Source: Burkholderiales bacterium (GTDB lineage Bacteria; Pseudomonadota; Gammaproteobacteria; Burkholderiales; UBA11063). From it: a DNA stretch of 16,860 nt. This document shows positions 8,736-16,860 of the stretch, one piece after another. The first letter of the stretch is position 1. Each line of letters starts with the position of its first letter. The notes below the pieces were generated by a model that saw only the letters and a program-made list of their open reading frames with translations, searched no databases and had not been told where the DNA came from. A program made the translations under genes and the position numbers. The stretch is from the NCBI GenBank assembly GCA_026461645.1, contig JAPJMP010000103.1, forward strand, positions 1-16,860, written 5' to 3'.

Positions 8736-9203
8736 ATGAACATTATGCGCAAGAATGGCTTTACTTTAATCGAAATTCTAATAGTCTTAGTAATTGTTGC
8801 CGTAATGTCAGGGATTGCAGTTTTAAGCGTTGGTGCTCCGAGTTATTCAGGTTTTATGGCTAATGCCAATAAAATTGCTAGTACTTTAGATTTACTTGCG
8901 GATCAGGCAATTTATACTGACAGCGTTATTTCTTGTGATGTTTTACCTACAGGTTTTACGTGTAAATCGTATAAAAATGGTGAATGGTCAGATTTAAATA
9001 TACAAAATATAATTTCCTGGGGATGGCCGCCGCGTATGCAAGTAGAAAAAACTTTAATAGATGGTAGCCAATTAAAAGAAAAACAAAAAATTAAATTTTA
9101 TCCTAATGGAGATATTAGTGAAATGTCTTTTTTGGTTACCGATTCAGTTCATCATACCTGGATTGATGAAACACCTAATGGTAATTTTGTAGTAAATAAT
9201 TAA
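8736..9203 (+). CDS. gspH: type II secretion minor pseudopilin GspH
   Basis: Minor pseudopilin thought to link the GspI-J-K tip to the GspG shaft. The 155 residues have a type IV pilin-like leader cut after Gly8 (MRKNG/FTLIEILIVL), with Glu13 as mature Glu5 and one hydrophobic helix. The C-terminal half is weakly conserved in the family, but KIKFYPNGDISEMSFLV near 118-134 is the usual GspH strand pattern. The ribosome binding site is poor. A second ATG lies at 8745 (residue 4), so the first three residues are uncertain. It follows the hairpin downstream of gspG, and gspI begins 1 bp after its stop. Confidence 0.88.
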   Translation: MNIMRKNGFTLIEILIVLVIVAVMSGIAVLSVGAPSYSGFMANANKIASTLDLLADQAIYTDSVISCDVLPTGFTCKSYKNGEWSDLNIQNIISWGWPPRMQVEKTLIDGSQLKEKQKIKFYPNGDISEMSFLVTDSVHHTWIDETPNGNFVVNN

Positions 9204-9204
9204 A

Positions 9205-9582
9205 ATGAAAAACAAAATCAAATCAAGCAATGGTTTTACACTAATAGAATGTTTAGTTGCTTTGTTAATAATTGCTTTAGTTCTTTCTGCTGCAGCTCGT
9301 GCAATTGGTTTGGCGATTACTGATGTTAAAGATAGTTATTCCCGGCAAGTTGCAAATTGGATTGCGGATAACACCTATAATCAATTTTATATTGATGCGG
9401 TTTACCCGGATTTAGGTAATTCAACCAAAGCGGTAACAATGGCTGGAATTGATTTTATTGAGACAGTAAATATTGTTAGTACTCCTAACCAGTATTTTAG
9501 AAAAATAGAAATTTCAGTAGCAGAAAAATCTCACCCTAATTATGCTTTATATCGAACCGTTAATTTTATAGCCCAATATTAA
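9205..9582 (+). CDS. gspI: type II secretion minor pseudopilin GspI
   Basis: Minor pseudopilin of the tip complex with GspJ and GspK. The 125-residue precursor is cut after Gly10 in SSNG/FTLIECLVALL, giving Glu15 as mature Glu5, followed by a hydrophobic helix. VANWIADNTYNQ at about 54-65 is the conserved GspI segment after the helix, and a short beta domain ends the protein. Start and stop are tightly packed: 1 bp after gspH and 3 bp before gspJ, so translation is probably coupled. There is no clear ribosome binding site of its own. Confidence 0.92.
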   Translation: MKNKIKSSNGFTLIECLVALLIIALVLSAAARAIGLAITDVKDSYSRQVANWIADNTYNQFYIDAVYPDLGNSTKAVTMAGIDFIETVNIVSTPNQYFRKIEISVAEKSHPNYALYRTVNFIAQY

Positions 9583-9585
9583 AAC

Positions 9586-10188
9586 ATGAAAAAAAATAAA
9601 TTAGGTTTTACGCTATTAGAGTTATTAGTAGCAATATTCATTTTTGCAATTATATCCACCATGGCATATAGAACGATAGCTGCATTAGTAATTACCAAAC
9701 AAGTTGTTACTGATTCGCAACAAAAGTGGGGTGATATTGGTAATGCAGTAAATAAAATGGCAGTGATATGGGATAGAGCTATACCCTTAGCGGTAAGAGA
9801 TGAAAATGGCAATTTAATTCCAGCGGTACTTGGTAAAAATAAGTTGAGTGGAAATTTTGATTCACAAGTTGAATTTACTATTGCGGGTTTTATCGGGGAT
9901 CCGCAGTATGGTTCATCTGCTCCCAAAAGAGTTGGTTTTCGTTATTTAGATGGCAATTTATATTTTGTTATCTGGCCGTATATGAATCGAGTTTTAGGTA
10001 ATACTCCAGTGGTTACTTTAATTTTGTCAAATATTCAAACTTTTCAAGTTTTATTTTATTATCCAGATAAGCAATGGCGAGATACGTGGCCCTTAGACAA
10101 CAGCAACTTTTCAAATCTTCCAACTGGGTTTAAAATGAATATAAAATTAAATTCAGGTGAAGAAATCAACAGAGTTTGGGCATTATGA
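9586..10188 (+). CDS. gspJ: type II secretion minor pseudopilin GspJ
   Basis: Minor pseudopilin of the tip complex. The 200-residue precursor is cut after Gly7 (KNKLG/FTLLELLVAIF) with Glu12 as mature Glu5. RVGFRYLDGNLYFVIWP at about 115-131 and FYYPDKQWRDTWP in the last third are characteristic GspJ strands. Its TGA stop overlaps the gspK ATG in the four bases ATGA at 10185-10188. Confidence 0.93.
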   Translation: MKKNKLGFTLLELLVAIFIFAIISTMAYRTIAALVITKQVVTDSQQKWGDIGNAVNKMAVIWDRAIPLAVRDENGNLIPAVLGKNKLSGNFDSQVEFTIAGFIGDPQYGSSAPKRVGFRYLDGNLYFVIWPYMNRVLGNTPVVTLILSNIQTFQVLFYYPDKQWRDTWPLDNSNFSNLPTGFKMNIKLNSGEEINRVWAL

Positions 10189-11225
10189 GTAATTTACAAA
10201 TTCAAAGTAAAAATAAGGGTGTAGCATTAATTACCGTATTAATTATTGTGTTTTTAATTACTGCAATAATTTCTAATATTACCGTTACCAATTATCGAGT
10301 AATTAAACGCCTAACTAATCAAAAAATTTTGGAGCAATGTTACAACATTTTATATACGGCCGTTGATTTTGGTCGTGCCGGATTAGCAACAAGTGCTGCA
10401 ACATCGCCAATTGATACTAGTTCAGATATTTGGGCACAACCAATTCCAAAAACTAACATTGTTGATAATATCTACATGAGTGGATATATTATTGATGAAC
10501 AAAGTAAATTTAACATAAATGATTTAGTTAGCAATGGTCAAATTAATCCTGCTGTATTAAGTCAGTTTACTGTGTTATTAACTGAATTAAATATACCAAA
10601 TGCCTTAGCTCAAGCGGTTGCGTATTATATGGCTGCTCCGGCAAATGAGGGGCCGATTCTTACAGATTATACTGCAGGTAAACCTGCTTATCGCCCTGCA
10701 GGTAAACCCTTAGTTGATTTGTCAGAGTTAATCTTGGTAAAAGGAATGCAACCAGAATGGGTTTATAAATTAAATCAATATGTAACTGCCATACCAGTGC
10801 CAATTAGCAACATTCTGGCAATTGAAAGTACGGCTGAGTCAAATCCAGTCAATAATACTTCATCATTTGCCAGTTCTGGTTCCGTTACAGTAAATGTTAA
10901 TACCGCTTCTGCAGAAGTTATTGCCGCTAAAAGTGGAATTCCGCTGTCTGTAGCGCAACGATTAGTCACTATTCGTACCAACACTCCATTTAAATCTAAT
11001 CAAGATATTACAAATTTTTTAACTACAAATGGTATAATTTTATCTGGTGGTGGCTTTAGTGGTGGCACGCAAATTAATGTATCAACGTTATCAACTAATT
11101 CCAATTATTTTACTATTCATGCAACAGTAGATAAAGATGACTATGAGTTTAAATGGGAAGCTTTAGTATATAGGGCAAATCGTAGTGGTCAATGGCCGAC
11201 AGTTTTGTGGCAGCATCCTGAGTAA
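10185..11225 (+). CDS. gspK: type II secretion minor pseudopilin GspK
   Basis: Large minor pseudopilin, expected at the very tip of the pseudopilus. I take the ATG at 10185, which overlaps the gspJ stop as ATGA, rather than the in-frame TTG at 10176; this gives 346 residues. The leader is cut after Gly12 (SKNKG/VALITVLIIVF). As is usual for GspK the glutamate at mature position 5 is absent (Thr17), which fits a capping subunit. The large alpha-helical insert lies in the middle (DEQSKFNINDLV, then LVDLSELILVKGM), with VNVNTASAEVIAA after it. A 13-bp direct repeat falls inside. Confidence 0.94.
   Translation: MSNLQIQSKNKGVALITVLIIVFLITAIISNITVTNYRVIKRLTNQKILEQCYNILYTAVDFGRAGLATSAATSPIDTSSDIWAQPIPKTNIVDNIYMSGYIIDEQSKFNINDLVSNGQINPAVLSQFTVLLTELNIPNALAQAVAYYMAAPANEGPILTDYTAGKPAYRPAGKPLVDLSELILVKGMQPEWVYKLNQYVTAIPVPISNILAIESTAESNPVNNTSSFASSGSVTVNVNTASAEVIAAKSGIPLSVAQRLVTIRTNTPFKSNQDITNFLTTNGIILSGGGFSGGTQINVSTLSTNSNYFTIHATVDKDDYEFKWEALVYRANRSGQWPTVLWQHPE
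10672..10708 (+). repeat. 13-bp direct repeat inside gspK
   Basis: CTGCAGGTAAACC occurs at 10672-10684 and again at 10696-10708, 24 bases apart and in frame, so the protein reads AGKPAYRP then AGKPLVDL. It looks like a small in-frame duplication of 8 codons whose second copy has diverged. It keeps the reading frame, so it is probably harmless. Confidence 0.5.
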
Positions 11226-11233
11226 GAAGAAAT

Positions 11234-12520
11234 ATGAAGACTTTGCGTTTATTTATTGACAATAATTTAGAAGAATTAATTAATTGGCAAATTATTAATG
11301 GGGATGATAGTATTGAAAGTGGAGCTTCTACTTTCGATGAAATAAGTTTATTTAAAGATTTAATGGTTGAAGTATATTTATCAGCTTCATGTTGTAACAT
11401 TTTTAAAATTAATACTCAAGGAATAAGCACCAAAAATCTGACTGAAGAATTAACCTTAGGTTTAATTGAAGACAAAATAGCAGAAGAAATTGAAGAATCT
11501 AAAGCAATAACCTTGAGGGTTGAGGATGATGTGGCTTATGTTGCTGTATTTAATAAAATGTACTATGAGTCATTGACGCGTGAATTAAATAAAATTGAAG
11601 CTGGGCTTATATTTATTCAATCTTTTGTCTATGCCACCACCATCAAAGATAATTGCTGGACGCTGTATTTAACTAGCAAGCAAAGGTTTCTACGTATATC
11701 CAAATATGAATATTTTACTTTAGATGACACTGTGCCCTTACCGCTAATGCTTGATGATATTCTGGCGGATAATAAACCTCAAAAATTATTGGTGTATACT
11801 GATAATTCAGTGCCGCTTAATTTAGAACAAATTGCACAGGAATTACAGATTGAGTGTGAAGATGCAAATGGTGAGTTTGATTATGGAGTGCTAGTTTGGA
11901 ACTTTAATATGGAGAAAAGCACTAGTTTTAAAATAAAATTAGAAGCAAAAACAAAAGTATCCCTAATGCAGCTTTTAAAGTTTGGTAAATATTTATTTTA
12001 TTTTATTCTACTATTTTGGATTATTAATAGCATTTTGTTAAACTACGATATTCATAAAGTTAAATCACAGATTGAAAAAAATTTACAAGGCATAGTAACG
12101 ACGACAAACCTTAACTCTCTACTGCTGCCAGCTGCTACTAAAAAAATAGTTGACTTAAGGCACCAACGCGGAATTTATGATGATAAGGATGCTATAGTAT
12201 TATTAACTAAATTTCTCGAAGTTGATTCAAATATTTCCTACAATGATATTAAACAAATTAGTTATGATAATGGTGTGTTAGTTATTGTTATGGGAAGTGG
12301 ATTTAATACTAGCGAATTTAATAGTTATAAAAATGTTTTAGAAACTAGACGAGTGCTGGCTAATATTCAAGACTACAAAACATATAATAATAACCATCAA
12401 CAACAAAACAATAATCAAGCTAATAACTCGATTAATAATCAGACAGCATTAATAACTGACCCGCAGTGGGTAATAACATTAAAGCCATTTTTATGGCACA
12501 ATGTAAATAAAAACGATTAA
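11234..12520 (+). CDS. gspL: type II secretion inner-membrane protein GspL
   Basis: Platform protein that ties the GspE ATPase in the cytoplasm to GspM and the pseudopilus in the periplasm. It has 428 residues: an actin-like cytoplasmic domain at about 1-240 (LGLIEDKIAEEIEES at 75-89 is the expected conserved helix), one membrane segment at about 252-270 and a periplasmic ferredoxin-like domain at about 315-420. Between the last helix and a final WVITLKPFLW strand lies an Asn/Gln-rich stretch at 384-403 (NNNHQQQNNNQANNS), which looks like a loop insertion. It starts 8 bp after gspK. Assignment rests on weak family identity plus order and topology. Confidence 0.88.
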   Translation: MKTLRLFIDNNLEELINWQIINGDDSIESGASTFDEISLFKDLMVEVYLSASCCNIFKINTQGISTKNLTEELTLGLIEDKIAEEIEESKAITLRVEDDVAYVAVFNKMYYESLTRELNKIEAGLIFIQSFVYATTIKDNCWTLYLTSKQRFLRISKYEYFTLDDTVPLPLMLDDILADNKPQKLLVYTDNSVPLNLEQIAQELQIECEDANGEFDYGVLVWNFNMEKSTSFKIKLEAKTKVSLMQLLKFGKYLFYFILLFWIINSILLNYDIHKVKSQIEKNLQGIVTTTNLNSLLLPAATKKIVDLRHQRGIYDDKDAIVLLTKFLEVDSNISYNDIKQISYDNGVLVIVMGSGFNTSEFNSYKNVLETRRVLANIQDYKTYNNNHQQQNNNQANNSINNQTALITDPQWVITLKPFLWHNVNKND

Positions 12521-12536
12521 GGAATATTTATAAGTT

Positions 12537-13103
12537 ATGAATTTTATAACTACAAAACTACAGGAATTAAGTAAAAAATTTGCACCGCAACTGCAAATTT
12601 TAATTAAGCAGTTAGATCCAGTTAAAAATTATTGGTTAAGACAAACTCAACGCGATCAGCAAATTTTAATTATTGCTTCAGCCTTTGTAGTTGTATTAAT
12701 GATTGTTTTTATTATTTCATCTGCAGTTGGTTACACCAGCAACCTGGATAATCAGTACAATTCACTTACCGCACAAAATATTGATGCACAAGTAATTGCA
12801 AGACAATATAATGATTTATCACAAATTACCGCAAATGATTTTAGTTCAGTTAATTCTGATCGTATTCGTCAAGATGCTAATCAAATTTTAGACGATAAAA
12901 ATGCAGATGTAATAATTGCAGATAATGTTTTAACTATAAATGCAAACTCAATCAAGTTTGATAACGCAATGCTTTTTTTGGATCAGCTAAGAAAGAGTTA
13001 TGAATTGTTTCCAGATGCGCTAAAAATTACACGCTTGCCTCAATCTGGTTATGTTTCTTTCCATGTAAGCTTTAATAATGTAAATCAACAGCAAAATAAT
13101 TGA
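12537..13103 (+). CDS. gspM: type II secretion inner-membrane protein GspM
   Basis: Small bitopic protein that forms the platform with GspL. The 188 residues show a short cytoplasmic part with YWLRQTQRDQQIL at about 32-44, the usual GspM pattern just before the membrane, one transmembrane segment at about 43-65 and a periplasmic domain at 66-188. The periplasmic part is weakly conserved and ends in an Asn/Gln-rich tail (NNVNQQQNN). AAGGAA precedes the start, and the gap after gspL is 16 bp. Position after gspL and before gspN supports the call. Confidence 0.88.
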   Translation: MNFITTKLQELSKKFAPQLQILIKQLDPVKNYWLRQTQRDQQILIIASAFVVVLMIVFIISSAVGYTSNLDNQYNSLTAQNIDAQVIARQYNDLSQITANDFSSVNSDRIRQDANQILDDKNADVIIADNVLTINANSIKFDNAMLFLDQLRKSYELFPDALKITRLPQSGYVSFHVSFNNVNQQQNN

Positions 13104-13119
13104 TAAGGTTTTAAACGAA

Positions 13120-13863
13120 ATGAATTTCACTCGGTTTTCAATTAGTAACAATAAACTCCTGACAAGTACAATTTTTATTGTATCTTTTATTTATGTGTTG
13201 GTGCTTAACATGCCAAGTTGGATTTTAGGCAATGTAATTAGTGAATACTCCAATCATAGATTACAACTGTTTAATACACATGGTGACTTTTGGCATGGAA
13301 GCGGCTTACTTGTTGTATATAATGATAAATTAGACAAATCTTCGCCATTAGTATTATTGCATTGGAAAATTAAGCCCGGATTAAAAAAATTTGTTGAAGC
13401 AAATTTTTATGTAGGAGAAAATCCAATTGCCGATTTATATCTTGATAAACGTGGCGTTAATTTAGATAAAGTAAATGTTTCATTGTCAATTAGTCAATTA
13501 AATCAACTATCAGATATCATTAAAGATTTTGGTGTCTCCGGTAATATTAATGTTATAACGCAACATTTACTCTTAAATAAACAAGTAACTGGCCAAATTG
13601 ATATAAAATTAGAACACATTTCATCCGGAGTCTCAAAAATTAATCCTTTGGGCACCTATAACTTAAGTCTTGATGCTGCCACGGGGAATATTAATGTTAA
13701 TTCGACACCTGACTCAATTCTTAATTTAAGTGGTAGTGGTAATCCTGCAGGATTAATCCTTAATGGAACTATTCAACCGCAATATAGGGAAGACATGGCT
13801 CAATTTGTAACCTTGTTAGGTGTTCCTACCCCTAATGGTTCATACCAAATTAAAGTTTTTTAG
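13120..13863 (+). CDS. gspN: type II secretion accessory protein GspN
   Basis: GspN is an accessory inner-membrane protein of some type II systems and its role is not well defined. The 247 residues begin with a signal-anchor helix at about 13-31, then GDFWHGSG at 55-62, the conserved G.vW.G pattern of the family. The rest is beta-rich, with NLSGSGNPAGLILNGTIQP and a final GSYQIKVF that match the GspN C terminus. It follows gspM by 16 bp, and its order at the end of the block is that seen in betaproteobacteria. Among the eight gsp genes it is the least certain by sequence. Confidence 0.82.
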   Translation: MNFTRFSISNNKLLTSTIFIVSFIYVLVLNMPSWILGNVISEYSNHRLQLFNTHGDFWHGSGLLVVYNDKLDKSSPLVLLHWKIKPGLKKFVEANFYVGENPIADLYLDKRGVNLDKVNVSLSISQLNQLSDIIKDFGVSGNINVITQHLLLNKQVTGQIDIKLEHISSGVSKINPLGTYNLSLDAATGNINVNSTPDSILNLSGSGNPAGLILNGTIQPQYREDMAQFVTLLGVPTPNGSYQIKVF

Positions 13864-13870
13864 ATTTATT

Positions 13871-14617
13871 ATGGCAAACTATATATATGGCTTTCATAGC
13901 TTAATTAGCTTTTTAAAGACTAATAATAAATTAGTAAAACATATTTATCTAGAAAAAAATAGACAAGATAGAAGACTTAAAGAATTATTAGCCCTAACCA
14001 CGGCTTGTAATAGCAATATTTCTTATGTAACTTCTGACGAGTTATATCAACTGACTAAAACTCATAATCATCAGGGGGTGGCTGCTGAAGTGGTGTTGCC
14101 AGTTCAGCCAACACTAAAAGAATTATTAAGTACAATTCAAGGTACTAACAGTTGTCAAATATTAATCCTCGATGGAATTACTGATCCACAAAATTTTGGT
14201 GCTATTATAAGAAGTGCTGAATGTTTTGGCGTTAAAGCAATTATTATTCCTAAAAATAATTCAGCAAATATTAATAACACTACTGTGTTTAAAGCCTCTA
14301 GTGGGGCAGTTAATTATTTGCCGGTAATTACTGTTAATAATTTAACGCAAACGATAAAGACTTTAAAAGAACATGAGTTTTGGGTTGCTGGAACTAGTTT
14401 GGCTAGTGGTTCGCAAAGTTTATATGAGTTTAAATTTAGCGGTAAACTGGTTTGGGTTATGGGCAGTGAGGGACATGGGATTAGCCATTTAGTTGCTGAA
14501 AACTGTGATTATTTAGTTAATATTCCAATTATAGGTAAAACACAATCATTAAATGTTGCAGTTGCAACAGGAATCATATTAGCTCATTATTCAAAAATTA
14601 TAAATAATTCTAATTAA
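13871..14617 (+). CDS. rlmB: 23S rRNA (guanosine-2'-O)-methyltransferase RlmB
   Basis: SPOUT/TrmH-family enzyme that methylates the 2'-O of G2251 in the peptidyl-transferase region of 23S rRNA (E. coli numbering). I start it at the ATG at 13871, giving 248 residues (E. coli 243). An upstream in-frame ATG at 13820 would add 17 residues inside gspN and does not match the family. The N-terminal substrate-binding part begins MANYIYGFHSLISFL. The knot shows the three SPOUT motifs: NFGAIIRSAE with Asn108 and Arg114, VMGSEGHGIS with Glu200, and IPIIGKTQSLNVAVA around 218-232. There is no clear ribosome binding site; the start lies 7 bp after the gspN stop. It is unrelated to secretion, but runs in the same direction with no terminator before it. 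Confidence 0.94.
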   Translation: MANYIYGFHSLISFLKTNNKLVKHIYLEKNRQDRRLKELLALTTACNSNISYVTSDELYQLTKTHNHQGVAAEVVLPVQPTLKELLSTIQGTNSCQILILDGITDPQNFGAIIRSAECFGVKAIIIPKNNSANINNTTVFKASSGAVNYLPVITVNNLTQTIKTLKEHEFWVAGTSLASGSQSLYEFKFSGKLVWVMGSEGHGISHLVAENCDYLVNIPIIGKTQSLNVAVATGIILAHYSKIINNSN

Positions 14618-14641
14618 AATTTTTAACTGAAAGGTTAAATT

Positions 14642-16860
14642 ATGGAATTAAATAAAAGAATATCCCCACATAAGCAGGAATTATCAAGAAACTTAAATTT
14701 AATGCATTTAATCGCTTTTGGTATGAATTTTATTTCTCCATTTAGTATTGTTATTATTTTTGGTTTAGTGGCAAAGCAGTCAGGAAAAACAGTTGCCCTA
14801 CCGGTTTTATTAGCCTTTGTCGTTATGTTGTTTATAGCCCATAGTTATATTTATATGGTAAAACGCAATCCTGTCGCCGGCTCTCTTTATAGTTATGTTG
14901 ATGCTTTGCTTGGTCGTCGTTTAGGTTTTTTATCTGGCTGGATTTTATTTCTTGATTATATTCTTGGCCCTGTCGCAGTGTGTATTGTTGCGGTAAATTA
15001 CTTACAATATTATTTTCCTGAATTAAACTGGCATTTAATCCTAGCGTTATATATATTATTAACTGGTTCATTAAATTTATTTGGCGTTAGAATTGTTGCT
15101 AATATAGGATTATTTCTATTTGTAATTTCAGAAATGGTGGTGTTTTATTGTATGTATACTTTTGGTCAGCATATAATTACAACTCACCATAGTATTTTTT
15201 CATTAGCTGCTTTTTCCTTTAACTCTTATACTAGTTTGTTTACTGCAACAACACTCACAGTTTTTGGTTATTTAGGCTATGATGCGATTTCAACTCTAGC
15301 AGAAGAAGCAAAAAAACCAACAAAAAATTTACCTAAAGCAATTTTAATTAGTATCGGTTTTAGCGCCGTAACGATGTTTTTAATGGGTTATTTTGCCGTA
15401 TTAGCCATGCCAAATTTTACCTCTTATCTTAATGATAGTTTTTGGACGGATAATGCTTTTTATAATATTTTAGCCAATGTCGGCTCTAAAACTTTCATAG
15501 CTATTTTTGCTACCAATATTGTAGTTAGTATGCTTGTGTTTAATATTGTCAGTACCACAGGGGCGTCCCGAATACTTTATGGAATGGGACGCGATCGAGT
15601 ATTGCCGCAAAATTTCTTTGGTAAAATCAATAAACGTTTCAAAACACCACATAATAATATTGTATTAATTATGTTAATTGAATTATTAATTGCTAATTTT
15701 ATTTCTTTAAAACTTATAGCAGAAATGATTAATTTTGGTGCTATAACAGCTTTTTGTATTTTAAATTTTGCCGTATTTTTGCATCAAATAAAACAAAATA
15801 AAATAATTACTTCATGGCAAAAACTACAAGCAACGATTCCTTTAGTTGGTGCTATATTAATGATAATATTAATTATTTTAATGCAGCCAATAACTTTAAT
15901 TATAGGTTTCTCATGGGTATTTATTGGAATTATTTATATGTTACTAAATAAGCATATAAAAAATAAAGTGGCAGATAATAATTTAATCAACGATATAGTG
16001 GTAGAGCAATATACCAATAACAACAATATTCAATTAGTCAATGCCTTTCATTATCCTGATTTAGTTAAGGAACTATCGTTTTATTTTGATTATGAACATA
16101 TGAACATGAGTCCAGTAATAACTAATGCTCTTCTTTCAAACCCGAACACTGGTTTTGTCCTATTGCTTAAAGAGGGGGAGTTAGTCGGTTCAATTTGCGC
16201 TTATAGTTATAATAATACTTTTGTTTTTGCCGGAATGTACTATGTTATTCCTGAATATAGAGGTGATAATTATGGATTATTATTAACAGGAGCAGCATTA
16301 AATTTAATTGGTTCAAAACTAGTTGCATGTAATGCGGTATATAGTCAAATTGAAGTCTATAGAAGAATTGGTTTTCAGCCAATGTTTGTGGTTAAAAGAT
16401 TTTTATTTAGTGTTAACGCTATTAGATTAAATGAGCTGCAAAATGAGTGCCAGCAGCATAAACAACACATAAGGGCGATAATTGAAAGCGATTTGCCTGC
16501 TGTTGCAAGTTACGATGAAAAACATTTTTATGCCAATCGAATGCAATTATTAAGTTTCGTGTTTAAACATACAAAAAATAATTATGTATATATTGAAAAT
16601 GATATTGTTCAAGGTTATATTGCTATCACTCCTGCGGCAGATCATTTGAAAATTACCCCACTTATAGCTAACAATATTGAAATAGCTATAGCATTAACCA
16701 TATTTGCCATTAGTGATTTTGATGAAATTGGTTTTAGTGTAGATATGCCAATTATAAATGAAAATAGTTTAAAATATATAAATAAGTTAGATTTAATTGA
16801 GCACGGTTTAAAAGGAGTTAGAATGCACAAGGGGCAATTAACAATAAACAATATTAATAA
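14642..16860 (+). CDS. APC permease fused to GNAT acetyltransferase domains (partial at right edge)
   Basis: I read one open frame from ATG 14642 to the window end (at least 739 codons, no stop), with AAAGG at 14630-14634 as ribosome binding site. Residues 1-438 are an APC permease with about 12 membrane segments: NPVAGSLYSY at 76-85, YLGYDAISTLAEE at 210-222, MGRDRVLP at 315-322 and INFGA at 363-367. From memory it resembles the putrescine importer PuuP. A linker of about 25 residues follows. Residues 464-590 look like a GNAT domain: FVLLLKEGELVGSICAY, IPEYRGDNYGLLL (R540-G545, with Asn543 where Gly is common) and VYRRIGFQP. Residues 610-739 resemble the C-terminal domain of YitH-type acetyltransferases (FYANRMQLL, ITPLIAN, VDMPIINENS, VRMHKG). 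Hypothesis: imports an amine and acetylates it on the cytoplasmic side. It lies 24 bp after rlmB. The stop codon is outside. Confidence 0.85.
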   Translation, partial: MELNKRISPHKQELSRNLNLMHLIAFGMNFISPFSIVIIFGLVAKQSGKTVALPVLLAFVVMLFIAHSYIYMVKRNPVAGSLYSYVDALLGRRLGFLSGWILFLDYILGPVAVCIVAVNYLQYYFPELNWHLILALYILLTGSLNLFGVRIVANIGLFLFVISEMVVFYCMYTFGQHIITTHHSIFSLAAFSFNSYTSLFTATTLTVFGYLGYDAISTLAEEAKKPTKNLPKAILISIGFSAVTMFLMGYFAVLAMPNFTSYLNDSFWTDNAFYNILANVGSKTFIAIFATNIVVSMLVFNIVSTTGASRILYGMGRDRVLPQNFFGKINKRFKTPHNNIVLIMLIELLIANFISLKLIAEMINFGAITAFCILNFAVFLHQIKQNKIITSWQKLQATIPLVGAILMIILIILMQPITLIIGFSWVFIGIIYMLLNKHIKNKVADNNLINDIVVEQYTNNNNIQLVNAFHYPDLVKELSFYFDYEHMNMSPVITNALLSNPNTGFVLLLKEGELVGSICAYSYNNTFVFAGMYYVIPEYRGDNYGLLLTGAALNLIGSKLVACNAVYSQIEVYRRIGFQPMFVVKRFLFSVNAIRLNELQNECQQHKQHIRAIIESDLPAVASYDEKHFYANRMQLLSFVFKHTKNNYVYIENDIVQGYIAITPAADHLKITPLIANNIEIAIALTIFAISDFDEIGFSVDMPIINENSLKYINKLDLIEHGLKGVRMHKGQLTINNIN

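Noticed and set aside
10176..10184. TTG start giving gspK three more residues
   Set aside because: The ATG at 10185 overlaps the gspJ stop as ATGA, the usual coupled form, and TTG is a poorer start.
13820..13870. Earlier ATG for rlmB inside gspN
   Set aside because: It adds 17 residues unlike the family. RlmB N termini begin close to the YGFHS motif, which fits the ATG at 13871.
14622..14639. Hairpin TTTAAC / GTTAAA hiding part of the ribosome binding site of the permease fusion
   Set aside because: A 6-bp stem with five A-T pairs around a TGAAAG loop is too weak to claim control or termination.
16092..16109. Internal start that would make the acetyltransferase a separate protein
   Set aside because: AAGGAA at 16067-16072 is about 27 bases from the in-frame ATG at 16100; the nearer ATG at 16092 is out of frame.

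Overview
The window is AT-rich (about one third GC by eye) bacterial chromosome, densely packed with genes. No gene-free gap exceeds about 145 bases, and I see no rRNA, tRNA, insertion sequence or CRISPR array. GyrB and RluC resemble, from memory, the betaproteobacterial (Neisseria-like) proteins. The pseudopilus block gspG-H-I-J-K-L-M-N has the order I associate with betaproteobacteria. My best guess is a low-GC betaproteobacterium, perhaps in or near Neisseriales. That is inference, not a search result.

Layout. (1) 46-3531, plus strand: rluC (23S pseudouridine synthase) and gyrB. (2) 3536-5308, minus strand: an operon read as pdxJ, a LysE/ArgO-type exporter, then acpS. The genes are 1-2 bp apart, and acpS converges on gyrB with a 4-bp gap. 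(3) 5431-8049, minus strand: an operon read as queF, queC, queD, queE. It covers the route from 7,8-dihydroneopterin triphosphate to preQ1 for queuosine in tRNA; queD and queE both start with GTG. (4) 8194-13863, plus strand: eight type II secretion genes, gspG to gspN, for the pseudopilus (G-K), the inner-membrane platform (L, M) and the accessory protein N. The secretin, ATPase, GspF and GspC genes are not in the window. (5) 13871-14617: rlmB, a 23S rRNA 2'-O-methyltransferase. (6) From 14642 to the right edge, without a stop: one reading frame joining a complete APC-type amine/amino-acid permease to a GNAT acetyltransferase and a second C-terminal acetyltransferase-like domain.

Regulation. 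Three start regions (pdxJ, queF, gspG) carry the same extended -10 form, TGnTATAAT, with no good -35. queF and gspG are divergent from one 144-bp region. A 16-bp hairpin lies between gspG and gspH, where it could give the major pseudopilin more mRNA than the minor ones. An AUG-UAA start-stop pair lies between the gspG ribosome binding site and its real start.

The most unusual item is the permease-acetyltransferase fusion. Its transporter half resembles the putrescine importer PuuP, so uptake coupled to N-acetylation of an amine is a reasonable hypothesis.
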